The translations under genes and the position numbers were made by a program. The notes beneath the pieces were generated by a model. That model searched no databases and was not told the origin of the DNA. It saw only the letters and a program-made list of their open reading frames with translations. A stretch of DNA of 10,006 nt from JAGGAG01 sp964638035 (lineage in GTDB: Bacteria; Gemmatimonadota; Gemmatimonadetes; Gemmatimonadales; GWC2-71-9): positions 1 through 10,006 of the forward strand of contig CAZWXD010000044.1 of NCBI GenBank assembly GCA_964638035.1. Direction: 5' to 3'. Positions 1 through 6,155 of this stretch are shown one piece after another. The first letter of the stretch is position 1. Each line of letters begins with the position of its first letter.

Positions 1-61
1 TGACGCCTTGACGCCTTGACGCCTTGACGCCTTGACGCCTTGACGCCTTGACGCCCTGACG
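1..61. repeat. 8-bp tandem repeat array (unit TGACGCCT)
   Basis: Six perfect copies of TGACGCCT occupy 1-48. A seventh copy with one change (TGACGCCC) lies at 49-56, and a partial TGACG at 57-61. The array starts at the window edge, so its true length is unknown. On the plus strand every reading frame meets TGA once per 24 bp, so it cannot code in that direction. The minus strand is open through it, so an upstream minus-strand gene cannot be excluded. Each unit junction creates TTGACG, five of six matches to the sigma-70 -35 hexamer. Confidence 0.95.
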
Positions 62-70
62 TCGTATCTT
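40..70 (+). promoter_or_regulatory. Candidate promoter of the HEAT/HD-GYP pair, -35 inside the repeat array
   Basis: TATCTT at 65-70 matches four of six bases of the -10 consensus. A TTGACG repeat junction at 40-45 lies 19 bp upstream and the next one at 48-53 lies 11 bp upstream; neither spacing is the ideal 17. Transcription would start near 77, only about 3 nt before the ATG at 80, where no Shine-Dalgarno sequence is visible. A leaderless or near-leaderless mRNA would therefore fit. This is inference from base patterns only. Confidence 0.3.
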
Positions 71-79
71 CCGTCAACC

Positions 80-2185
80 ATGTCCATCTCTCCCACCGCC
101 CCTGACGGCCAGGTCCTCTCGCGGGAACTCTCCGAGTTCCTGCTCGATTTCCTGGGGGCCCAGCAGCGGCACTCGATGTACCCGGTGGGGCACCCCCTGC
201 TCGACCCGTCAGTCGATTCGCTCATGAAGCGGCTGAACAACCTCTTCCTCGAGCGGGCCAGCGTGTCGATGGGCATCACCCCGACTCAGTTCCTCGTGTC
301 GGGCATCCCGACCGACCCGGAGCACACCATGCTCCGGGAACTGGCCTCCAAGCTTCATCGGCGGAACCTGGGCGGGATCAAGATCTACCGCGGCGTGAAC
401 CGCACCGAGGTCGCGAGCTTCCTTGGCGTGATCGGGGCGGAGCAACCCGAGGGCACCAGCACCGCGCACGACGAGCCGGCCGCCCAGTGGCCCCACATCC
501 GGCTCTTCGGCCTCACCTACGACCGGCTGGCGCTCCTCGACGAGGAAGACGAGGACACGGCCCTCTTCGATCCCCTGGGTGGGAGCTGGGCTGGCCGCCT
601 CTGGCTCGGGCTGGCCCGGGCGTCGCTGGGCGAGCACCTCTCGGATGACCTCGCGGCCAAGGTCGATCCCGAGGAGATCGCGCAGGCGATCAACGACCAG
701 CAGAAGGAGCCGCGCCGCGACGAGCGGGTCATCACGGCCCTTACCGACCTGGCCGAGGCGTGCCAGGGTCGGGGCCGGGCCGAGACCATCGCGCTGCAGC
801 GGCAGCTGTCCCGCCTCATCGGTTCGCTCAAGCCGGGGACACTCGAGCGCCTGATGCACATGGGTGGCGACCAGGATCGCCGCCGCCGGTGGCTGTTCCA
901 GGCATCGAAGATCATGACCGCCGACGTGATCGTGGCCCTGGTGGAGGCGGCCGCGCGGGCGTCCAACCGGTCCATTTCGCCGGCCATGCTCCAGCTCCTC
1001 TCCAAGCTCTCGAGCCATGTGGAGCAGGGTCCGCCGCGGACGCGCCTGCGTGCCGAGCAGGCGCTCCGTGCACGCATCAAGCACCTCATCGCCCGCTGGA
1101 GCCTGGCCGACGTGCCCTACGGGTCCAGCGAGTACGACCGCATGCTCGAGTCACTGCCGGGCGGCGCCGCCGACTTCGAGCCGGTGCTGGTCTACGGTCC
1201 CGAGCCGCAGCGCATCATCATGACCTGCCTCGAGCTCGGGGTGGTGCAGTCGGGGACGCGGCGCGCGCTCGACCGCATGGTCGAGGCCGGGGAGACGGGC
1301 CTCCTGGTCGAGATGCTCGATCGCGTGCGGGCCGACAATCCGGTGGTGCCGGAGTTGCGCGAGGCGATCTTCAACCCCAGCACCATCAGCCGGGTCCTCG
1401 CCCTGGAGCCGGTGGACCTCGAGACTCTGTCGCGGCTGGTGCGTGAAGTCGGCCCCCAGAGTGTGGGTATCCTCCTGGACGCCCTGTCCACGGCAAAGGA
1501 CCGGAAGGTGCGCGCTCGGCTCCTGGAGATCTCCGCACAGCTCGGCCCCGCCATTGGCGGCGAGGTCGTGGCGCGCATCAGCGGGGCGCCCTGGTTCGTG
1601 CAGCGCAACCTGCTCCGGCTCCTGGGCCTCCTCCCGGAACTCCCCGAGGGCTTTTCCCTCGGGGCACACGTCCGGCACCCCGACCCGCGGGTGCGGCACG
1701 AGGCCCTTCGCATCATGCTGCGCGACCGCTCACGCCGGAGCGAGGCCATCAAGCGCGCGCTCGAGGCACCCGACCCGCCCTCGGTGCGGCTCGGCATCGT
1801 GGCGGCTGGCGAGGGGTGTCCGCCCAACGTGGCACCGCTCCTCCTGCAGCGCATCCATGCGGGCGGGCTCGATCCCCAGCTGCGTGCCGTGGCCATCCGC
1901 GCCGTCGCCGGGGTGGACAACCCCAACGTGATTGCCTGCCTGCTGGGGCTCTCGGCCACGTCGGGCACGCTGGGCATTGGCCGCAAGCTGGCGCCCAAGA
2001 GCCCGGAACTCCTCGCGGCGTTGCAGGGACTCGCGGCGCACTGGCCCTACCATCCCGAGGCGGCCAAGGTCCTGGACCTGGCCCAGAAGCACAAGGACCA
2101 CGAGATCCGGAAGGCGAGCGTCCCGGCCTCCCAGCAGGATCCTGACGCCCCACCCCCACCCCAGTTGCCCCGGGTGATCATGTGA
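80..2185 (+). CDS. HEAT-repeat protein with N-terminal domain shared with the adjacent HD-GYP protein
   Basis: The product is 701 aa, with no signal peptide or membrane segment, so probably cytoplasmic. Residues about 12-118 form a compact helical/strand domain with a Tyr34-x3-His38-Pro39 motif; it aligns gap-free with the N-terminus of the next gene, suggesting a common input or docking domain. An acidic linker (about 153-160) follows. The rest, clearest at about 440-625, is built of paired amphipathic helices typical of HEAT/armadillo-like repeats, for example WFVQRNLLRLLGLL (505-518) and HPDPRVRHEALRIML (533-547). Such repeats bind proteins and have no catalytic residues. The C-terminus is a Pro-rich tail. 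The start at 80 is the first ATG after the repeat array and keeps the whole shared domain. The next gene begins 7 bp downstream, so the two are very likely co-transcribed. The exact partner is unknown; a scaffold or regulator for the HD-GYP protein is inference. Confidence 0.85.
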   Translation: MSISPTAPDGQVLSRELSEFLLDFLGAQQRHSMYPVGHPLLDPSVDSLMKRLNNLFLERASVSMGITPTQFLVSGIPTDPEHTMLRELASKLHRRNLGGIKIYRGVNRTEVASFLGVIGAEQPEGTSTAHDEPAAQWPHIRLFGLTYDRLALLDEEDEDTALFDPLGGSWAGRLWLGLARASLGEHLSDDLAAKVDPEEIAQAINDQQKEPRRDERVITALTDLAEACQGRGRAETIALQRQLSRLIGSLKPGTLERLMHMGGDQDRRRRWLFQASKIMTADVIVALVEAAARASNRSISPAMLQLLSKLSSHVEQGPPRTRLRAEQALRARIKHLIARWSLADVPYGSSEYDRMLESLPGGAADFEPVLVYGPEPQRIIMTCLELGVVQSGTRRALDRMVEAGETGLLVEMLDRVRADNPVVPELREAIFNPSTISRVLALEPVDLETLSRLVREVGPQSVGILLDALSTAKDRKVRARLLEISAQLGPAIGGEVVARISGAPWFVQRNLLRLLGLLPELPEGFSLGAHVRHPDPRVRHEALRIMLRDRSRRSEAIKRALEAPDPPSVRLGIVAAGEGCPPNVAPLLLQRIHAGGLDPQLRAVAIRAVAGVDNPNVIACLLGLSATSGTLGIGRKLAPKSPELLAALQGLAAHWPYHPEAAKVLDLAQKHKDHEIRKASVPASQQDPDAPPPPQLPRVIM

Positions 2186-2192
2186 TCGCGCC

Positions 2193-3356
2193 ATGAGCAA
2201 CTCCGCCACGCCTCCTGCCCAGTTCCTCCACTCGCTGGCGCAGGCGCTCAGCACCATGACGCTCTACACCGCGCGACACCCCGCGTGCGTGGCGGTGGCT
2301 GACGCGTCATTCGCCCGGCTCAAGGACATGCTGAAGGCCGGTCCGGTCCGCTTCTCCTTCCTGGGCGAGGCGGTCGTGGCCAATGACAAGGCGCTCCACG
2401 AGCTGCACAGCTGGCCCTGGTCAGCCCGGTTCGTGGACGTGGCAATCCAGCGGCTCGAGTTCGACAACACCGTCACCCGTATTGCCTACGGCGAGTTCCT
2501 CGATGAGGTGGTGGGTCGCCTGCTGTCCGGCCGGCCGGGCAACGCGGAAGCCGGCGGCGAGAAGCGCGGGATCCGGTGGGGCCTCCTCGGTGTCGACGTG
2601 GGCAGTGATGAAATGGAGGAGGCCGAGGCGCGTGACCGTGCTGGCCGCGAGTACCAGCAGTACAAGCTCAACGAGGAATCGGACATTGTCCGCAGTATCT
2701 ACCAGCGTGCGGCGGCGGAGGGTGGGGTTCCCCTCGACGAGGTGGAAACGGTCGTGGCGTCGCTGTCCGTGGCGATGCACACCGAGGGGCAGCTGCTCAT
2801 GCCCATCCTCGAGTTTCCCGGGCAGGACGCCGCCAATGCCCTGCACGCCATCAACGTGTCGCTCCTGGCCATGACCCTGGGTGAGTCCCTCGGCATGGCA
2901 TCGCATGACGTGCATGCGGTCGGCAGCGCCGCGCTCCTGCACGATGTCGGCATTGCCGGGCTGCCGCAGGAACTGCTCGGCAAGCCGGCCCTGACGCCCG
3001 AGGAACGCCGGGTCATCGAGCAGCATCCCGAGATCGGCGCTCGCATGCTCTTCGCCAAGAGCGCCATGTTCGACCTGGCGGCAATCGTCTGCTATGAGCA
3101 CCACATGCGGCCCGACGGCACCGGTTTTCCGCGCACCCGCTTCCCGCGGGAGATGCACTACGCCAGCAAGATCGTGGCGGTGGCCGATGTGTATGACGCC
3201 CTGCGCACGCCGCGCGCGTATCGCCCGGCGTGGACACCGCAGCGTGCGTATGAGTTCGTGGAGGAAGGCGCCGGCACCATGTTTGACGCCGGGATCGCCC
3301 GGGCCTTCGGTGCGCTCATGCGCCGTGTGGAGAGCCAGGCCCAGCCCGCAGCATAG
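2193..3356 (+). CDS. HD-GYP-type phosphodiesterase, divergent (HDVGI / GFP variant)
   Basis: The product is 387 aa. Residues about 9-110 match the N-terminal domain of the preceding HEAT protein (Tyr25-x3-His29-Pro30). A variable linker follows, then an HD-GYP domain at about 210-376. Family members usually hydrolyse cyclic di-GMP or related cyclic dinucleotides at a two- or three-metal centre. The expected metal ligands are visible: His218, His250-Asp251, His278, His303-His304 and Asp332. Two signature positions differ. HDxGK reads HDVGI (254 is Ile, where Lys is usual), and the GYP loop reads DGTGFP (308-313). The downstream RAYRPAW and FDAGIARAF segments are normal for the family. Activity is therefore plausible but may be altered in rate or substrate. 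It lacks a REC or membrane sensor, so the N-terminal domain is the likely input. The gene lies 7 bp after the HEAT gene without a clear ribosome site, which suggests translational coupling. Confidence 0.9.
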   Translation: MSNSATPPAQFLHSLAQALSTMTLYTARHPACVAVADASFARLKDMLKAGPVRFSFLGEAVVANDKALHELHSWPWSARFVDVAIQRLEFDNTVTRIAYGEFLDEVVGRLLSGRPGNAEAGGEKRGIRWGLLGVDVGSDEMEEAEARDRAGREYQQYKLNEESDIVRSIYQRAAAEGGVPLDEVETVVASLSVAMHTEGQLLMPILEFPGQDAANALHAINVSLLAMTLGESLGMASHDVHAVGSAALLHDVGIAGLPQELLGKPALTPEERRVIEQHPEIGARMLFAKSAMFDLAAIVCYEHHMRPDGTGFPRTRFPREMHYASKIVAVADVYDALRTPRAYRPAWTPQRAYEFVEEGAGTMFDAGIARAFGALMRRVESQAQPAA

Positions 3357-3386
3357 CCCGAGGCGCCGCCCCTCGACGTGCGGGCT
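3355..3386. terminator. Candidate hairpin between convergent genes
   Basis: The 29-bp gap between two convergent stop codons contains a perfect inverted repeat CGAGG (3359-3363)/CCTCG (3371-3375) around a 7-nt loop. An outer 6-bp pair AGCCCG (3355-3360)/CGGGCT (3381-3386) competes with it through CG at 3359-3360. There is no T-tract on either side, so this is not a classical intrinsic terminator. It could block read-through from both directions. Confidence 0.3.
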
Positions 3387-4369
3387 CAGCGCACCAGGCG
3401 CGACAGCGCCACCAGGGAATCCTGGCCGAGGGCGCCGCGCAACCTGAGATGCGCCCCGTGCAGCTCCCAGTCGTACGCCGAGTCGGGGCTGGCCTGGCGC
3501 GCGGCCTGGTCTGCCTGGCGGGACACGGGCGGCAGCGGCCGCACACTCTCGTCCAGGACGACGGTGGTACCCCCAACCTCATAGGTGCTCCGGAATGCCC
3601 CCGGCAGGGTGTCCATGTGCACGGGCACCAGGGCGCCGATGCGCCGGGGCCGAAGTACCACGGAGTGTTCCAGTCGCTGCGCGGACGGCGGTGCGGCCTG
3701 GGACGCTGCCGCCGCGGCTGGGCGGGGTGCTTCGGCGATGGCTGCTACCGGTGCCTTGCTGGTCGTTTCCACCTTCGCTGCCTCCCCTGCTGCAACCGCC
3801 TTTCCTGCCACATCCGCGTTCCCGGTCCTCGCGGCCACCTCCGGCCGATCGAGCCCTGCCCGCAGCCTGAACGTGTCCCCGTTTACGCGTTCGGCGGGGG
3901 CGGGGTTCGCCGCCGCTGCGGGCGTGGTTGGTGCCGGCGCCGGCGCCGCGGCCTGGGATGTCGGCACGGTCATGCCGCCCTGGCCTTCCACGACGGGGGC
4001 GCGGTCCAGCTGGGGAGGCGTGACGCTTCGTCCACGCAGGAGCAGTCCCGCAGTCACGGCCACCAGCAGGCCCGCCGCGATGCCCATGTGCCCACGTGAC
4101 ACCCGGAACCCGAGCCGCCCCGCCGTCACTCGCCGTCCCGCCGTCTCCTGCCGTCCCGCCGTCCCGCCGTCCCGCCGTCCCACCCCATCGTCCGGCACAC
4201 GCAGCGACCCGACCAGGCCATCCGCCATCGCCATGGTGGCCCGCATCTCATCGAGCCTCGTTCCGCAGGCGGCACAGCTCGCGACGTGCGCCTCCACCGC
4301 CTTCAGCGCCTCACCGGCAAGCTCCCCATCCAGCCATTCCTGCAGCACGCCCTCGTCAGGATGCGACAT
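3386..4369 (-). CDS. ZAS-family (zinc-finger) anti-sigma factor, single-pass membrane protein
   Basis: The product is 327 aa from the ATG at 4369. This start gives the usual short ZAS N-terminus and a 14-bp overlap with the sigma gene; an upstream in-frame ATG at 4417 would add 16 unconserved residues. Residues 1-45 hold the zinc-type anti-sigma domain: His3, then His28-x3-Cys32-x2-Cys35, which should clamp the cognate ECF sigma factor in the cytoplasm. A low-complexity Gly/Arg/Thr linker (about 63-83) is encoded by an 8-bp tandem repeat. One hydrophobic membrane helix follows (about 95-111), then an Ala/Pro-rich extracytoplasmic stretch. The C-terminus contains STYEVGGTTVVLDES (261-275) and a final segment with LRLRGALGQDSLVALSRLV (308-326), probably a folded sensor module. 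Release by regulated proteolysis or a shape change is known for this family but not visible here. The fold of the sensor module is unassigned. Confidence 0.88.
   Translation of the reverse strand: MSHPDEGVLQEWLDGELAGEALKAVEAHVASCAACGTRLDEMRATMAMADGLVGSLRVPDDGVGRRDGGTAGRQETAGRRVTAGRLGFRVSRGHMGIAAGLLVAVTAGLLLRGRSVTPPQLDRAPVVEGQGGMTVPTSQAAAPAPAPTTPAAAANPAPAERVNGDTFRLRAGLDRPEVAARTGNADVAGKAVAAGEAAKVETTSKAPVAAIAEAPRPAAAAASQAAPPSAQRLEHSVVLRPRRIGALVPVHMDTLPGAFRSTYEVGGTTVVLDESVRPLPPVSRQADQAARQASPDSAYDWELHGAHLRLRGALGQDSLVALSRLVR
4122..4181. repeat. 8-bp tandem repeat inside the anti-sigma coding region (unit GCCGTCCC)
   Basis: Four perfect contiguous copies of GCCGTCCC occupy 4150-4181. Two more (one perfect, one with a single mismatch) occupy 4132-4147, and a partial copy lies at 4122-4129; 2-bp spacers separate these groups. 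The array lies within codons about 63-83 of the anti-sigma gene, between the zinc domain and the membrane helix. Because 8 is not a multiple of 3, any gain or loss of a unit shifts the frame. Confidence 0.93.
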
Positions 4370-4853
4370 GGCGCCGTTCCTCCTCCCGATATGCCTCCAC
4401 CAGCCGCTTCCGCGCACGCGCGAGCGTGGTGCCCACGGCCCCCTTGGCCAGTGACAGCGTCGCCGCGATCTCGTCGTAGTTGAACCCCTCGGCCTTGAGC
4501 AGGAGCGCCTCGCGGTCCCGCTCCGTCAACCTCCCGAGCGCCCGCCGCACCCGCGCCTGGTCCTCCTCACGCACATACTCCTCGTCCGGCGACACGGTCC
4601 CGGTGGGCGACTCGGCGCGGATCAGCTCGAGGTGGCGTCCGCGCCGCACGCTCCGGCGGCCCTCCTCACGCACCAGGTTCAGCGCCACGGCAAAGAGCCA
4701 GGGCCGGGGGTTGTGGGGCGGGGCGGCAACGGCACGGGCAAAGGTCTCCTGGGCCAGGTCCTCGGCGCGATCGCGGTCCCCCGTCCGGCGATAGAGCATC
4801 CGGACGAGCGACTCGTAGTACTGCTCGAACAGCGCACCGACGTCAGCAGGCAT
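4356..4853 (-). CDS. RNA polymerase ECF-type sigma-70 factor
   Basis: The product is 165 aa from the ATG at 4853, a normal ECF length. A start at 4907 would add 18 residues and a 65-bp overlap with the upstream gene, which is less likely. Region sigma-2 spans about 6-70, with the core-binding stretch DRAEDLAQETFARA (28-41) and PRPWLFAVALNLVREEGRR (49-67) for -10 recognition. After an acidic linker (about 85-98), region sigma-4 spans about 101-160. Its helix-turn-helix is at FNYDEIAATLSLAKGAVGTT (124-143), followed by a basic helix ARARKRL for -35 contact. There is no sigma-1.1 or sigma-3, as expected for ECF factors. The 5' end overlaps the PLP-enzyme stop by 11 bp and the 3' end overlaps the anti-sigma start by 14 bp. 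Translation is thus likely coupled, keeping sigma and anti-sigma in balance. The target promoters cannot be read from the window. Confidence 0.95.
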   Translation of the reverse strand: MPADVGALFEQYYESLVRMLYRRTGDRDRAEDLAQETFARAVAAPPHNPRPWLFAVALNLVREEGRRSVRRGRHLELIRAESPTGTVSPDEEYVREEDQARVRRALGRLTERDREALLLKAEGFNYDEIAATLSLAKGAVGTTLARARKRLVEAYREEERRHVAS

Positions 4854-6060
4854 GTGAGCGGGAGATGACCGGGCCCCGGGAACCTGCACACAGGCGCCTG
4901 ATGGCACCTGTCACGGCCCCGATCTCCTCGTCGGTGTTGTACGCGTGAGGGGAGATCCGCACCGCCCCGGCCACACCCTTGGCGTCATAGTCCAGGACGG
5001 CGGCCCCGCGGCCCTGCGCCCAGGTGTTGATCCGCTGCTGCCGGAGTGCCTCGACCACCCGGACCGGGTCATGCCCCTCGACCCACACAGTGACGATCCC
5101 CGAAAGCTCCGCCCCGTGATCGAGCACCCGGACGCCAGGCACCCGTGCCAGCTCGGTGCGCACCAGCGACGCCAGCGACCGCACCCGCTGCTGGATCGGC
5201 CCCAGGCCAAGCCGCATCGCGTACCGCGCCGCTTCGGCCATTCCCATCACCAGGGCCCAGGGATACTCGTATTGCTCGAAGCGCCGGGCGTCATCCACCA
5301 GCGCGATCTCGTCGGGGCCCACCCAGTTCGCTCCGCGCATGTCGAGCGAGATCGGAACCAGGCCAGCCGCCAGGGCTCGATCGCTCACGTACAGGAACCC
5401 GAGGCCACGCGGACCGCGCAGGAACTTGCGCGCCGTGCTGGTGAGGAAGTCGCACTGTAGCGCGGCCACGTCCACCGGCATCTGGCCCACCGTCTGGCAC
5501 CCGTCCACCAGGTACAGCACGCCATGCGCACGACAGGCGGCCCCCACGCCGGCGGCGTCCTGCACGAGGCCGGAGTTGGTGGGCACGTGGGTGACACAGA
5601 CAAGCCGGGGCCGGTGCTGTTCGATCAGCGCTGCCATGGCCGCCACGTCCACCCCGCCGGCTTCCTGGTCGGGCGCCCGGACCACCCGGATGCCGAACCG
5701 CTCCCGAAGGGCCAGCAGCGAGACCTGGTGCGACACGTAGTCGTGCCGGGTGACCAGCACGGTGTCGCCCGGCGCGAACGGAATGGACGACAGCGCCTGC
5801 ACGAAGGAGGCGGTGGCGCTGCTGGTGAATGCGATGTTCCCGGGCGCCGCGCCCACCAGCGCACCGATTGCCTCGTATGCCCGGGCCACCTCGGCCGACC
5901 GCAGGGCCTCCGCCTCGTACCCCCCCACCTCGCTCTCGAACGCCAGGTACTCGCTGATCGCGGCCACCACCGGGGCCGGCATCAGCGCGGCGCCCGCGTT
6001 GTTCAGGTGAACCAGCCGCTTGCACCCCGGTGTCTCTGCCCGCAACGCTGCAACATCCAT
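4843..6060 (-). CDS. Class V aminotransferase-fold PLP-dependent enzyme
   Basis: The product is 405 aa, usual for fold-type I class V enzymes. Visible landmarks are the N-terminal substrate loop HLNNAGAALMP (18-28), the phosphate-binding TSSATASF (79-86), HVPTNSGLVQD (158-168), the pyridine-binding Asp186 in LVDGCQT with Gln189, and the Schiff-base Lys212 in STARKFLRGPRG. Near the C-terminus, VRISPHAYNTDEE (367-379) carries the carboxylate-binding Arg. The cysteine found in the C-terminal loop of SufS/IscS-type desulfurases is absent (the region reads WAQGRGAAVLDY), so a standard cysteine desulfurase is unlikely. It resembles the isopenicillin-N-epimerase / EgtE / selenocysteine-lyase-like branch, whose members are transaminases, epimerases or C-S lyases; the substrate cannot be assigned. 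It is first in an overlapping operon with the sigma and anti-sigma genes, and divergent from hppD. A role in tyrosine transamination is possible by position only. Confidence 0.9.
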   Translation of the reverse strand: MDVAALRAETPGCKRLVHLNNAGAALMPAPVVAAISEYLAFESEVGGYEAEALRSAEVARAYEAIGALVGAAPGNIAFTSSATASFVQALSSIPFAPGDTVLVTRHDYVSHQVSLLALRERFGIRVVRAPDQEAGGVDVAAMAALIEQHRPRLVCVTHVPTNSGLVQDAAGVGAACRAHGVLYLVDGCQTVGQMPVDVAALQCDFLTSTARKFLRGPRGLGFLYVSDRALAAGLVPISLDMRGANWVGPDEIALVDDARRFEQYEYPWALVMGMAEAARYAMRLGLGPIQQRVRSLASLVRTELARVPGVRVLDHGAELSGIVTVWVEGHDPVRVVEALRQQRINTWAQGRGAAVLDYDAKGVAGAVRISPHAYNTDEEIGAVTGAIRRLCAGSRGPVISRSHAC

Positions 6061-6065
6061 GGCCC

Positions 6066-6070
6066 CCTCC
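6066..6070 (-). promoter_or_regulatory. Ribosome binding site of the PLP-enzyme gene
   Basis: Read on the minus strand the sequence is GGGAGGGGGCC followed by ATG. GGAGG lies 5 nt before the start codon at 6060. It is one of only two clear Shine-Dalgarno sites in the window and supports this start. Confidence 0.55.
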
Positions 6071-6134
6071 CGCTGGTTCGCGCCCTCACCTGCACCCCGC
6101 CTGCGGCCCCAACCCCCGCAGCCCGCTCCGCCCC

Positions 6135-6140
6135 TATATT
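6135..6140 (+). promoter_or_regulatory. Candidate -10 element of the hppD-hmgA operon
   Basis: TATATT (five of six to the -10 consensus) is an isolated AT-rich island in very GC-rich surroundings, 15 bp upstream of the hppD ATG. Transcription would start near 6147, giving a leader of about 9 nt with no Shine-Dalgarno sequence. No -35 hexamer is recognisable 17 bp upstream (ACCCCC). The whole divergent gap 6061-6155 holds nothing else I can identify; a shared operator for the PLP-enzyme operon is possible. Confidence 0.45.
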
Positions 6141-6155
6141 TCCCCCAGCCTTCGC

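Noticed and set aside
1..61. CRISPR array
   Set aside because: The units are 8 bp, contiguous and without spacers, so this is a simple tandem repeat.
209..1084. 291-codon minus-strand frame opposite the HEAT gene
   Set aside because: It has no motif, its composition is typical of a shadow frame, and it is fully covered by the better supported 701-aa protein.
3931..3948. Short GCCGGC repeat in the anti-sigma gene
   Set aside because: A period of 6 in an Ala/Pro-coding stretch is explained by codon use; it is frame-neutral and short.
3585..4454. Plus-strand frame across the anti-sigma gene
   Set aside because: It is Ser/Arg/Ala low-complexity; the minus strand has a zinc anti-sigma domain, a membrane helix and coupling to the sigma gene.
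4854..4907. Longer sigma factor start at 4907
   Set aside because: The 18 added residues lie outside the sigma-2 fold and would need a 65-bp overlap; the ATG at 4853 fits the family length.
6030..6155. N-terminal extension of hppD from an upstream ATG at 6030
   Set aside because: The extension is Pro-rich, unlike any HPPD N-terminus, and would overlap the divergent PLP gene. The ATG at 6156 gives the normal length.
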